Part shown: piece by piece, positions 8,356 to 16,499 of the stretch
How positions within the stretch are numbered: position 1 is the stretch's first letter
Layout: the number at the start of each line of letters is the position of its first letter
NCBI RefSeq assembly: GCF_003063475.1
Contig: NZ_NESP01000001.1
Coordinates: 1,302,001 to 1,366,000, forward strand
From: Limnohabitans curvus
GTDB lineage: Bacteria; Pseudomonadota; Gammaproteobacteria; Burkholderiales; Burkholderiaceae_C
Length of the DNA stretch: 64,000 nt
Direction: 5' to 3'
The notes under the pieces: model-generated
The model's input: only the letters and a program-made list of their open reading frames with translations
Told to the model about the DNA's origin: nothing
Database searches by the model: none
Program-made: the position numbers and the translations under genes

Positions 8356-9765
8356 TCAGACCGATGGCAGGTATTGGTCGATGGCTTCTCCAGCCAACAT
8401 GCCAAATACCGCTGACTTGGACAATCCACCTGAGTAGCCAGCCGCCTCACCGCCCCCCTCCAAGCCACCCGTACAAGCACCTGCTGCATAGAGCCCTGGA
8501 ATGGTTTGCCCGTCCTCACGCAAGACGCGCGCTTGCGCGTCTGTGGCAATGCCACCCATGGTGTAAGTGATCCCTGCGCAAGCCTCGATGGCATGAAAAG
8601 GCCCATGCCGAATCGGCCACGCTTTATACGGATGAACGCTTCGTGGCGGCTGATCGGACGCAGTGCCTTCATCGACCAATTGGTTGTAGCGCGTGACGGT
8701 ATCGACCAGCGTGCTGGGATCGAGTCCCAGCTTTTGAGCCAATTCAGTCAAGGTATCGGCACTGATCAGATTGCCGCCGGCACTGAGCAGGTAGGGGTTG
8801 GCAGGCAGCAACCAATCGCGTCCCGGGCCGTTCCAAATGGCTTCGTCAAAGATGATGACGGCCGACAACGGATCAGCGCGCTGGGCAATCGCGTTCGTGA
8901 TGAACACACCACCTAAGCCTTCATCACAAAAACGACGTGCGGTCTCATCTACAACAATTCCGCCACATGCCAACGAATCGAGCACGGGGTAAGGCCACAA
9001 CGCCCCATCGGTCATGGCCTTGCGATGTTGAATGTGTCCATAGAAACGATCTGTACCGACCAGTTTTGCACCCGCCGCCTCGGCCATCAGCAACCCTTGG
9101 CCTTGGCCACTGCCTGCATTGCGCTGCAACAGTCGATCGGGCCGAGCAGAAATGAAGCGCTTCACCAAATCTGGGTTGGCTTGAAAACCACCATCCGCAA
9201 TGACCACAGCACGGCTATGCAGCTGCACCACATCTCCTGTGGCGGTTTTGACTTCGACACCCTCGCAACGGTCGGCCCCCATCAGCAGGCGTTGTGCCGT
9301 CATACCTTGTGCGATCGTGCCACCTTGCGCACGCAACTTATCACCCAAGGTACGCAACATCACATCACCCGCGCGTCCACGCCAATTCAGTCCAGTTTGA
9401 CGGACCCCGGGTGGGGAAAGTGAATTGCGACGCAAGCCATCAGGCCCCGCTTGAATAAAGCGCACGCCCAAGGACGACAGCCAACGCAAAGTACGGCGCG
9501 CGTTTTGCGTCAAGGCATCCGCCAGCTGTGGATGGGTCGTCCCGCGGGTGGTCTTTTCTAAGTTCTCTTTCACCCACTGAGGGTCGCCCGCCATGTCGTC
9601 CATGGCAATGTGAAACAAGCCTCCGGTATAGCGGCTGTTGCACAAGTAAGCATCGTCTTTGCTCTGCTCCAGAACTTGAACGCTCCAGCCTTGCTCGGCC
9701 ACTTTGTTGGCAGCGGCAAGTCCTGCAAGTCCACCGCCGATCACGATTACATCGCTGAGTGTCAT
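8356..9765 (-). CDS. FAD-dependent dehydrogenase of the fumarate reductase/tricarballylate dehydrogenase type
   Basis: A 469-residue flavoprotein with an N-terminal FAD motif VIGGGLAGLAAANKVAEQG (residues about 8-26) and a C-terminal GLYAAGACTGGLEGGG that closes over the flavin. The length and the pattern ACAGITYTMGGI are those of soluble fumarate reductase-like and tricarballylate dehydrogenase (TcuA)-like proteins. It lacks the KstD-type TYPGxG signature, so it is not a close duplicate of its neighbour at 6612-8327. It is transcribed 27 bases after the 81-residue membrane protein and 28 bases before the KstD-like gene. There is no heme-binding or Tat signal, so it is expected to be cytoplasmic, possibly passing electrons to the membrane by a partner. 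Confidence 0.87.
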   Translation of the reverse strand: MTLSDVIVIGGGLAGLAAANKVAEQGWSVQVLEQSKDDAYLCNSRYTGGLFHIAMDDMAGDPQWVKENLEKTTRGTTHPQLADALTQNARRTLRWLSSLGVRFIQAGPDGLRRNSLSPPGVRQTGLNWRGRAGDVMLRTLGDKLRAQGGTIAQGMTAQRLLMGADRCEGVEVKTATGDVVQLHSRAVVIADGGFQANPDLVKRFISARPDRLLQRNAGSGQGQGLLMAEAAGAKLVGTDRFYGHIQHRKAMTDGALWPYPVLDSLACGGIVVDETARRFCDEGLGGVFITNAIAQRADPLSAVIIFDEAIWNGPGRDWLLPANPYLLSAGGNLISADTLTELAQKLGLDPSTLVDTVTRYNQLVDEGTASDQPPRSVHPYKAWPIRHGPFHAIEACAGITYTMGGIATDAQARVLREDGQTIPGLYAAGACTGGLEGGGEAAGYSGGLSKSAVFGMLAGEAIDQYLPSV

Positions 9766-9792
9766 GGGCTATCTCCTTGAATCCACGTGTTC

Positions 9793-10038
9793 TTAGTACT
9801 TAGGCAACAGGGTGTCCGCAATGATGCGAAGCACCTCCACATAGCTCACCAACAGCCCCAGCACTACAGCCGCAAGCACGAAGCCAACGAGGCTTGGCCA
9901 GAGCTGTCCCAACTGAAAAGACATGCCGAGAAAGCCCAGAAAAACGAACGCGGACAAAGCAAATGCGACCGTGTGTCCACGACGCACCAGGAATTGCACA
10001 ACGGGGTATGAGCTGTGAGAAGAAAAGGGTTCTGACAT
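9793..10038 (-). CDS. Small two-helix membrane protein between flavoprotein genes
   Basis: An 81-residue protein of unknown family. After a polar N-terminus (MSEPFSSHSSYPVVQFLVRRG) come two hydrophobic helices, about residues 24-42 (TVAFALSAFVFLGFLGMSF) and 47-68 (LWPSLVGFVLAAVVLGLLVSY). It ends with a short tail containing LRIIADTLLPKY. It sits 19 bases after one flavoprotein gene and 27 bases before another, on the same strand, so it is almost certainly part of the operon. A membrane anchor or electron-transfer partner for the flavoproteins is possible, but no ligand-binding residues such as paired His or Cys are present, so this is speculative. An in-frame start at 10098 exists but overlaps the upstream gene. 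Confidence 0.7.
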   Translation of the reverse strand: MSEPFSSHSSYPVVQFLVRRGHTVAFALSAFVFLGFLGMSFQLGQLWPSLVGFVLAAVVLGLLVSYVEVLRIIADTLLPKY

Positions 10039-10057
10039 AGTGAGTTTGGATGTGAGA

Positions 10058-11575
10058 TTAACGTTGAATAGCGCGCTCTGCAGCGAAGCGACCGGCACGA
10101 CGGCCCGAGGTCATGGCCCAACCGATGTGATGCCCGTGCCCCGCCAAAATGGTGCCGCCTTGCCCTGCTGAGCCTGCCGCCCAGAGGCCCAAGATGCGCT
10201 GACCGTCTGGTCGCGTCACCTCATGCCGCGCAGTGACTGCCAGCCCACCTTCGGTGAAAACAATCCAGCTCATCACTGGGCCGAGTGCATAAAAAGGCCC
10301 TTGGCTAATCGGCTGACGCGTGCGTGTTGAATCCGCCTGTATCGCCTGGTTGTACGCTTGAACGCTGGTGTTCAATTGGTCTGCAGGCATCCCCATTTGG
10401 CGAGCCAGCTCAGCCAATGTGGAAGCTTCGTGATACAGGTCAGGACGTGTGTGTTTGTAGTCTTTCAAATACGCATAAGCCACGCCTGGAGCGGTAGAAA
10501 CAAAGTTAGGCCACGCCTCAAACATTTGCGCCACGCGATGGTCGAACACAAGATACGCCTCTTTGTCCGGTTGGTTCGGCACCTGAAGTTCTGGGCGATC
10601 CAGTTCATCGCTGAAACGCTCAGCCCGTTTATTAACCAGCATGGCTCCAGCGCGCAAAAGGGAAGGCTCTGGCGCCAGTGACGCGGTCATGAACCGGGTC
10701 ACAAAGGGGCGGAACACCCACAACGGCAAATTCATCAACGCAAACTGCATCGGCTTGGTGATCCAACGGTAGGGTGGCAATCGACGCAGCAGTGTTTCCA
10801 CCGGCGGCGCCTTAAAGCGCATGCTTGGCCCCCACATCACTTCGGGGTTCTTGATCCAGCCCCCCACTTGTTGGGCAATGCGATGCCCATCGCCAGTGCT
10901 GGCAGCGTTCATTGCATCGACATGCGCCGCATGCGGGACGTGCTGTTGTTTCAGCGCTGTGCTAGCGCTGAAGTCACCACTGGCAAGAATGACCCCCCCG
11001 CGTGCGTTGAACTCGGTCATGCCCGAACCTGTGTCCGCAACGATGCCGGTCACTTGCTCACCATCCATGACCAAATGGCTCAGGCGAGTTTCCAAACGAA
11101 TATCGACGCCTTGTTTGCGACACTCTTTCTCGAGGTAGTACGCATAGGCCCGGGAATTGGGCAGCACGTTGTGCATTCGCGGTTTGCTGTGGGGCGGCTC
11201 TGGCATCGGCCCATAAAAACTCAGTCCAATGCTGATGAGCCATTCCAGCGTCGCTTGCGCGTTATCCACCAACACCCGACGCAACTCTAAGTTTTCCTTC
11301 TTGGCCAACTCTGGACTCAAGAAGAGAGACATGTCGTTGAAGTGCTCATCTGGTGTGTCTTCAATGCCTTTGGCCTTTTGAAAACGCGTACCAGTTGCCG
11401 TGATCGACCCCACCGAGAGCTTGGTGGTGCCGCCCAAAAATGGATTTTTTTCGAGCAGGATGACGTGCGCACCCTGTTCGGCTGCTGCAATCGCGGCAGC
11501 CATGCCCGAACCGCCGCCGCCCACAACGATGACATCTGCCGTTTCTATTCGCAGGGACTGAGGAGATGAGTTCAT
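10058..11575 (-). CDS. FAD-dependent oxidoreductase (fumarate reductase flavoprotein superfamily)
   Basis: A 505-residue flavoprotein, the first of three in this operon. The FAD loop VVGGGGSGMAAAIAAAEQG lies near residues 16-34, followed by the LLEKNPFLGGTTKLSVG stretch typical of this superfamily. The C-terminus has GLWAAGSAGQGGTILAGHGH, matching the second FAD contact. It differs from both neighbours in the region between, so the three are old paralogues or separate recruits, not recent duplicates. It follows the periplasmic binding protein gene by 87 bases, a gap that holds a hairpin. The substrate is unknown. Urocanate reductase, fumarate reductase and KstD relatives all share this fold, so the direction of the reaction cannot be assigned. 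Confidence 0.86.
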   Translation of the reverse strand: MNSSPQSLRIETADVIVVGGGGSGMAAAIAAAEQGAHVILLEKNPFLGGTTKLSVGSITATGTRFQKAKGIEDTPDEHFNDMSLFLSPELAKKENLELRRVLVDNAQATLEWLISIGLSFYGPMPEPPHSKPRMHNVLPNSRAYAYYLEKECRKQGVDIRLETRLSHLVMDGEQVTGIVADTGSGMTEFNARGGVILASGDFSASTALKQQHVPHAAHVDAMNAASTGDGHRIAQQVGGWIKNPEVMWGPSMRFKAPPVETLLRRLPPYRWITKPMQFALMNLPLWVFRPFVTRFMTASLAPEPSLLRAGAMLVNKRAERFSDELDRPELQVPNQPDKEAYLVFDHRVAQMFEAWPNFVSTAPGVAYAYLKDYKHTRPDLYHEASTLAELARQMGMPADQLNTSVQAYNQAIQADSTRTRQPISQGPFYALGPVMSWIVFTEGGLAVTARHEVTRPDGQRILGLWAAGSAGQGGTILAGHGHHIGWAMTSGRRAGRFAAERAIQR

Positions 11576-11609
11576 GATAATTTCTGATTCAAGGAATTGA
11601 GGTCCATGA

Positions 11610-11632
11610 TCTGCCCCCGATCAGAGGGCAGA
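11610..11632 (-). promoter_or_regulatory. Intergenic hairpin after the binding-protein gene
   Basis: TCTGCCC (11610-11616) pairs with GGGCAGA (11626-11632) across a nine-base loop in the gap between the binding-protein gene and the flavoprotein gene downstream. No U-run follows on the minus strand, so it is not a simple terminator. A stem at the 3' end of a binding-protein message often protects it from decay, which is the role I would infer here. Confidence 0.35.
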
Positions 11633-11662
11633 CCCAGATATAAACGTGCGTGGTGACGCGAT

Positions 11663-12850
11663 TTACATCTTGCAAAGTGGCGATGCACTTGGAACGATGG
11701 CGGGGCTGTAGGTTTGATCAACAACAGGGCGGAGCTTGCCGTCGACCGATTTCACGCGAGCCATAAAGTTAGGCACCATCAATTGATGATCGGCAGCACG
11801 CAGCGTCAAAGATCCCATGATGGTTTCGATTTGAGCCCCGTGCAAAGCTTTGCTCACGTCTTCAGGTTTGGGGCTCTTGGCCAAGCGCACACCTTCCAAC
11901 ATGACGGTGGCACCGTGATAAGCCAAGCCCTCGGTTTCGGTGGGCGCACGGTTGAACTTAGAGCGGAAACCCGACACAAATGCCTTGTTACGTGGGTTGT
12001 CAATGTCAACGCCGTAACCCAAAGTGCCAGCCATGCCTTCTTGGATTTTTCCAGTGGCGCCGACCATGAAATCCGACAACATTGCGTGACCAATCACTGG
12101 TGTCTTTGGCATGAGACCAAACTCACCCGCTTGTTTCATGAAGTTAATGCCGTCGCGTGCAGGGATGGCAGCCCAAACGCCATCCACATTGGCGGCTTTC
12201 AATTGGGCAATGTAGGGTGAGTAGTCCTTGGTCCCTAAGGGGGAGAACAGAACTGTGGCCACGGTCTTGCCTTTGGCTTCTACGGCCTTCTTAAAAGATG
12301 CCGCGGAGTCACGGCCCCAAGCGTAGTCAGCCGCGATGATCGCGAAATTGTTGCCTTTGATGTTAGGCGCCCATTCGTTGATCATGGCAATGTCAATCGC
12401 ATCCGACTGCACGGTGCGGAAGCTGCGGAATTTGCAGGTTTCACCGGTCAGCTTGTCGGTCTTGCTGATCGTGGCGAAGTAAGCCGCATCCCAGCGCTCC
12501 AGGTTCGGAACAATGGCCAAAGAAACGGCAGAGCCGATTGGGCCAATCAGCAAGTTGTAACCATCGCGTGCCAGCTTCTCAGCGGCACGACGGCCAGTGT
12601 CGGGATTGCCCTCGTCATCACCTTCGGCCACTTCGATTTTGCGGCCATCCACGCCACCTTTGGCATTCGCCTCATCAATCGCAAATCGGATGCCGCGAAT
12701 GACCTCCTCGCCCATCTCCGCCCAAACGCCTGTTTTGGACGACACCAAACCGACCTTGACCGGCTCTTTGCCTTGCGCCAAGGCGCTCAACGGCAGGACT
12801 GTCACCAGCGCTGCACTGGCCAACAGTTGATAGATTTTTTTATATTGCAT
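11663..12850 (-). CDS. ABC transporter periplasmic binding protein, LivJ/LivK type
   Basis: A 395-residue periplasmic ligand-binding protein of the branched-chain amino acid family (peripla_BP_6 type). The first 25 residues (MQYKKIYQLLASAALVTVL, then PLSALA) are a Sec signal peptide. The mature protein starts with KEPVKVGLVSSKTGVWAEMG, the usual first strand of the fold. The C-terminal CKM and single Cys pair (CKF, CKM) are unremarkable. In Burkholderiales this family has spread far beyond amino acids to aromatic and other organic acids. Linked to flavoproteins and SDRs, this one probably captures the substrate they degrade. It is the fifth gene of the importer unit, 69 bases after livF, with a small hairpin in that gap. 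Confidence 0.92.
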   Translation of the reverse strand: MQYKKIYQLLASAALVTVLPLSALAQGKEPVKVGLVSSKTGVWAEMGEEVIRGIRFAIDEANAKGGVDGRKIEVAEGDDEGNPDTGRRAAEKLARDGYNLLIGPIGSAVSLAIVPNLERWDAAYFATISKTDKLTGETCKFRSFRTVQSDAIDIAMINEWAPNIKGNNFAIIAADYAWGRDSAASFKKAVEAKGKTVATVLFSPLGTKDYSPYIAQLKAANVDGVWAAIPARDGINFMKQAGEFGLMPKTPVIGHAMLSDFMVGATGKIQEGMAGTLGYGVDIDNPRNKAFVSGFRSKFNRAPTETEGLAYHGATVMLEGVRLAKSPKPEDVSKALHGAQIETIMGSLTLRAADHQLMVPNFMARVKSVDGKLRPVVDQTYSPAIVPSASPLCKM

Positions 12851-12875
12851 GCTTGTCTCCTAGGTATGAAGGATT

Positions 12876-12892
12876 GCCGGAATCGGTCCGGC
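12876..12892 (-). promoter_or_regulatory. Short GC hairpin between livF and the binding-protein gene
   Basis: GCCGGA (12876-12881) pairs with TCCGGC (12887-12892) over a five-base loop. It lies in the leader of the binding-protein gene on the minus strand. There is no U-run, so it may be a processing or stability element that lets the binding protein be made at a different level from the other importer subunits. Confidence 0.25.
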
Positions 12893-12919
12893 GGCCGTTG
12901 GGAACTGGGGGCGATGGCC

Positions 12920-13624
12920 TTAGACCATCACATGGCTTTCTAAATCTTTGAGGCCTTCGGGCGAGTTGCTCACCACGCCTTGCGCCACCACCGAGCCCTT
13001 GGCCATGGCCAAGTAACGGTGGGCCACGCGTGCGACGAGGCTCATGTTTTGTTCGATCAACAACAGCGCCGTGCCTTCGTCCGCCACGCGGTTGAAGATG
13101 TCGGCGAGTTGGTCCACGATCACGGGCGCCAAGCCCTCGGTGGGTTCGTCCAACAAGATCAAGCTGGGGTTGGCCATCAACGCGCGGCCCACGGCCAACA
13201 TTTGTTGTTGACCACCTGATAGCGCTGTGCCCGGTGTGTGGGCGCGCTCTTGCAAGATGGGGAAGAGCTTGTAAATCTCGGGCACAGACCATGGGCCTTT
13301 GCGGCCCACCGCAGCGCCGAGCAAGAGGTTTTCTTCCACGGTGAGGTTGGCAATGATGCAGCGGCCTTGGGGCACCACCACGATGCCGTGTTGTGCCGCC
13401 ATGTAGGGGCGGGGCTTGATGATTTCGTGTTTGTCTAAATGGATGTGACCTGCTTTGAGGCTGGCCAGTCCCAAGATGGTGTTGACCACCGTGGTTTTGC
13501 CCACGCCGTTGCGGCCAATCAAAGCCACGCGCTCGCCGGCGTTCACATGCAAGTTCAGGCCGTGCAAGATGTGCGCAGCGCCGTAGTAGGCGTGCACGTT
13601 TTTCAGGTTCAGTAAGGCGCTCAT
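12920..13624 (-). CDS. livF: ABC transporter ATP-binding protein, LivF type
   Basis: A 234-residue ABC ATPase. Walker A is IGRNGVGKTT near residues 36-45, the signature is LSGGQQQMLAVGRAL, and Walker B is LILLDEPTEGLAP. That Walker B sequence and the compact length are those of LivF. It pairs with LivG to drive the LivH-LivM pore. Its start overlaps the stop of livG by four bases (ATGA), so translation is coupled. Nothing is odd in the sequence. A longer reading frame in a second frame across the same DNA is an artefact of the GC-rich codon pattern. Confidence 0.93.
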   Translation of the reverse strand: MSALLNLKNVHAYYGAAHILHGLNLHVNAGERVALIGRNGVGKTTVVNTILGLASLKAGHIHLDKHEIIKPRPYMAAQHGIVVVPQGRCIIANLTVEENLLLGAAVGRKGPWSVPEIYKLFPILQERAHTPGTALSGGQQQMLAVGRALMANPSLILLDEPTEGLAPVIVDQLADIFNRVADEGTALLLIEQNMSLVARVAHRYLAMAKGSVVAQGVVSNSPEGLKDLESHVMV

Positions 13625-14349
13625 GCTGCACTCCCCAAATAAGCTTCACGCACGCGCGGGTCAGCGCGCACGGCGGCCGGCTCACCACTGGCGATGACGC
13701 GGCCCAATTCAAAAACAGTCACCACATCAGAAATGCCAAACACCACATCCATGTCGTGCTCCACCAGCAGTACCGACACATCCCAGCGCGAGGTGAGGGC
13801 TTTTAAGTGGTGCGCCAAATCGTGGGATTCTTTGACCGACAAACCGGCCATGGGCTCGTCCAGCAGCAGCACGCTGGGGCGACCCACCAAGGCCAAAGCC
13901 AAGTCGAGGCGGCGTTGCTCGCCGTAGCCCAAGTCTTCGGCCATCACGTGGGCCATGCGGTCGAGCTCCAGCTCTTTGAGCACAGCATCTGCATCGGCGG
14001 CTGAGTCCTGCACGCCCATCTTGTGCGAGGCCAGTTCGACTTGTTTGCGAACGGGCATGCCACCAAAAATGCTGGTGCGCTGAAAACTGCGTGACAAGCC
14101 GAGCATGCGGCGCTCGACCACGCCCATCTCGCTCACATCGGTGCCACGCAGGGTGACTTTGCCGCGCGTCAAACGGCGACGACCGGTGATGGCATCGATG
14201 ACGGTGGATTTACCAGCACCGTTGGGGCCGATCAGGCCGCGAATTTGGCCTTTTTCTAAAGTGAGGGACACACCATCAACGGCTTTGACGCCGCCGTAGT
14301 GGATGGCCACATCGTCGGCCTGGAGTACATAAGGGGAGGAGTTGCTCAT
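13621..14349 (-). CDS. livG: ABC transporter ATP-binding protein, LivG type
   Basis: A 242-residue ABC ATPase with Walker A IGPNGAGKSTVIDAITG near residues 36-52. The signature region reads LGYGEQRRLDLALAL and Walker B VLLLDEPMAGLSVKES. The signature LGYGEQ, rather than LSGGQ, is the usual LivG variant, and the post-switch EHDMDVVFG is also typical. It forms the ATPase heterodimer with LivF. Its start at 14349 lies 60 bases after livM. The short spacing, the four-base overlap with livF and the shared strand place it in the same operon. Confidence 0.93.
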   Translation of the reverse strand: MSNSSPYVLQADDVAIHYGGVKAVDGVSLTLEKGQIRGLIGPNGAGKSTVIDAITGRRRLTRGKVTLRGTDVSEMGVVERRMLGLSRSFQRTSIFGGMPVRKQVELASHKMGVQDSAADADAVLKELELDRMAHVMAEDLGYGEQRRLDLALALVGRPSVLLLDEPMAGLSVKESHDLAHHLKALTSRWDVSVLLVEHDMDVVFGISDVVTVFELGRVIASGEPAAVRADPRVREAYLGSAA

Positions 14350-14409
14350 AGGGGTTCCGTGTCTGTGTGTCGGTCTATTTAGCGTTCTGTTTTCGGCTCT
14401 GTTTGCCGT

Positions 14410-15390
14410 TTAATGCGCACCGGCTTTGGCGCGTGACGCTGAGGCGGGCTTGCCGCGCCAGAGGGCTTGCAAAGCGCCCGCGATGCCCGTGGGCGAGAAC
14501 ACGATGACGGCGATCAAGGCGACACCAAAAATAGACATCCAGTGGGTGGCGTAGTCGCCCACCACGTCTTTGAAGATGAAATACACCACCGCGCCCAAGG
14601 CGGGGCCCCACAGGGCTTTGAAGCCACCGACCACGACCATCATCAAGGCCATGCCCGACAAGCTCCAGTGCAAGCTCTCGGGAGAGACAAAGCCGGTGTT
14701 CAAGGTGGACAGCAAGCCCGCCACGGCGGTGACCACCGCAGACAAGGCGTAGATGGCAGCGCGTGGAATGACGGTGGAGATGCCAATGAAGCGCGCACGT
14801 TCTTCGTTGTCGCGCACGGCTTCGGTGATGGCACCAAAACGTGTGTTGAGCAACAAGGTCAGCAGCAACATGACGATGACCAAGGTCGTCCAGCAAATCA
14901 AAAATAGGGTGACAGGCTTGAGGATGGCCGATTGGCTAAAGCCAAAAATCGTGGCAGGCCAATCGACTTGCATGCCGTCAGCGCCACCCGTGATGCCGCG
15001 GGCGCGCGAGACCGACAAAAAGAACATTTGGCCAATCGCCAAGGTCAACATGCCAAACGCAATGCCGGGCACACGCACGATGATCAGGCCCACCACAAAG
15101 GCGGCGATGCCTATGCCCACCAAGGTGGCCAAGATGGCCCATTCGACGGGCATGAGTTGTTGTTGCAAGGTGATGCCGATGGCGTAACCGGCCACACCAA
15201 AATACAAGGCGTGACCAAAACTCACCAAGCCGTTTTGCTTGAGCAGCACGCCAATGCCCAAGGCAAAGACGGCGTACACCACGGCTTGGGTCAGCAGTGA
15301 CAGCACGGTGTTTGAACTGATCACCGCCACCAAGCCCACGCCTGCGAGCAGGGCGGCGACAGAATAAGCAATAGCGCGAAGGGGGCTCAT
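14410..15390 (-). CDS. livM: ABC transporter permease, LivM type
   Basis: A 326-residue inner-membrane permease of the branched-chain amino acid family. It is hydrophobic throughout, with about eight to ten helices. It includes the family stretch KQNGLVSFGHALYFGVAGYA near residue 50, and ARGITGGADGMQ near residue 135. LivM forms the translocation pore with LivH. The start at 15390 (MSPLRAIAYSVAALLAGVG) begins directly with a membrane helix and is preferred over an in-frame start at 15444, which overlaps livH. The C-terminal tail is basic (WRGKPASASRAKAGAH) and faces the cytoplasm in this family. Spacing to livH is 17 bases. Confidence 0.91.
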   Translation of the reverse strand: MSPLRAIAYSVAALLAGVGLVAVISSNTVLSLLTQAVVYAVFALGIGVLLKQNGLVSFGHALYFGVAGYAIGITLQQQLMPVEWAILATLVGIGIAAFVVGLIIVRVPGIAFGMLTLAIGQMFFLSVSRARGITGGADGMQVDWPATIFGFSQSAILKPVTLFLICWTTLVIVMLLLTLLLNTRFGAITEAVRDNEERARFIGISTVIPRAAIYALSAVVTAVAGLLSTLNTGFVSPESLHWSLSGMALMMVVVGGFKALWGPALGAVVYFIFKDVVGDYATHWMSIFGVALIAVIVFSPTGIAGALQALWRGKPASASRAKAGAH

Positions 15391-15407
15391 ATCCAAGGTC
15401 CTCGGAA

Positions 15408-16259
15408 TTAAGTGCGGCTGCCAGCAAAACCTGCGGGCTTCCAAATCAAGATGGCGACCATGAACACAAAGGGCAGCAGCACCGATGCATCAGGCAAATA
15501 CACCGCGCCAATGGCCTGCACCATGCCCAGCAGCAAGGCGGCAATGAAGGCCCCTGCAAGTGAGCCCAAGCCGCCAATCACGACCACCACAAAAGAGTCA
15601 ATCAACACGTCTGAACTCATGGAGGGTGACAGCGACAAGAAGGGTGCAGCCACCACACCGGCCAAACCAGCCAACGCGGTACCCAAGCCCACCACACCAG
15701 CGCTCAAGGCATCGGTGTTGACGCCTTGCATGGCGGTGGTCACGGGGTCGGTGCTGGCAGCGCGCACAAACAAACCGACTTTGGAGTAGCGCAGCCACAG
15801 GCTCAGGCCCAGTGCCACAGCCGCACCCATCACGATGACGCCAATGCGGTAGGCGGGCACGGAGGTGCCAAACAAATCGACAGAGAAGTTCAAGGCCTCG
15901 GGGGCGGCGACAGAGAGGTTGCTCTTGCCCCAGACCGACTGCACCATGTCTTCGATGACGAGCAGCAAGCCGAAGGTGACCAACACGACCGTGAGGGGTT
16001 CACGGTCTTGGAGCAGGCGAAAACCGTAGCGGTCCAGCAGCACCCCAAAGACGGCCATCAAGGCGGGGGCGACGACCAAGGCGACCCAGAAGTTGCTTTG
16101 CAAGGCCACGGTGTAGCCGAGGTAGGCGCCCAACATGTAGAGCGAGCCATGGGCAAAGTTGACCACGCGGCGCAGGCCGTAGATCAAGGCCAGGCCCGAG
16201 CACATCACGATGAGCAATGCGCCGTAGACGAGGCCGTTAAAAAGGTTGATGGTCAACAT
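15408..16259 (-). CDS. livH: ABC transporter permease, LivH type
   Basis: A 283-residue inner-membrane permease. It contains LIYGLRRVVNFAHGSLYMLG near residue 25, the family's NFAHG signature, and ends with the usual VMVAILIWKPAGFAG-like segment. It pairs with LivM. The start at 16259 is supported by GAGGATG at 16265-16271; the in-frame start at 16415 would add 52 residues that do not resemble the family. It is the first gene of a probable nine-gene minus-strand unit, livH-livM-livG-livF-binding protein-flavoprotein-small membrane protein-flavoprotein-KstD-like-SDR, reaching to 5807. The promoter should lie in the AT-rich 240 bases to its right. Confidence 0.92.
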   Translation of the reverse strand: MLTINLFNGLVYGALLIVMCSGLALIYGLRRVVNFAHGSLYMLGAYLGYTVALQSNFWVALVVAPALMAVFGVLLDRYGFRLLQDREPLTVVLVTFGLLLVIEDMVQSVWGKSNLSVAAPEALNFSVDLFGTSVPAYRIGVIVMGAAVALGLSLWLRYSKVGLFVRAASTDPVTTAMQGVNTDALSAGVVGLGTALAGLAGVVAAPFLSLSPSMSSDVLIDSFVVVVIGGLGSLAGAFIAALLLGMVQAIGAVYLPDASVLLPFVFMVAILIWKPAGFAGSRT

Positions 16260-16499
16260 GTTGTCATCCTCATAAAACTCACCCTTCAGTTTTGTCACTT
16301 GTTTTCTTATGGGCGCGAGTATCAAGATGAAGCTATTCCATTTCCAATGAAATAATCGTATTAACCATATTTTTAAAATATATCTATGTTGGATGTGTCG
16401 TCTGTCGGCAAACACATGCGATCACCTTCGGTTCATGCACATGAGCGATAGAGGCTATACAGTCAGCGCTATCAAAACCCTCTGTTCTCAGGATTCACT
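16260..16499. promoter_or_regulatory. Divergent promoter region of livH and the DUF2889 gene
   Basis: These 240 bases hold no gene. The half near livH is AT-rich. An inverted repeat ATTTC-CAAT-GAAAT lies at 16340-16353, and AATAATCGTAT at 16351-16361 is identical to the sequence at 3831-3841 between the LysR and SDR genes. A run of A/T at 16362-16385 could hold a -10 element for livH. The DUF2889 ribosome-binding site AGGA is at 16490-16493. The operator role of the shared element is an inference. Confidence 0.45.

Noticed and set aside
12840..13712. A 290-codon minus-strand frame over livF
   Set aside because: Its translation is Arg/Gly/Pro-rich without motifs, while livF in the other frame has complete Walker and signature motifs and a four-base overlap with livG.
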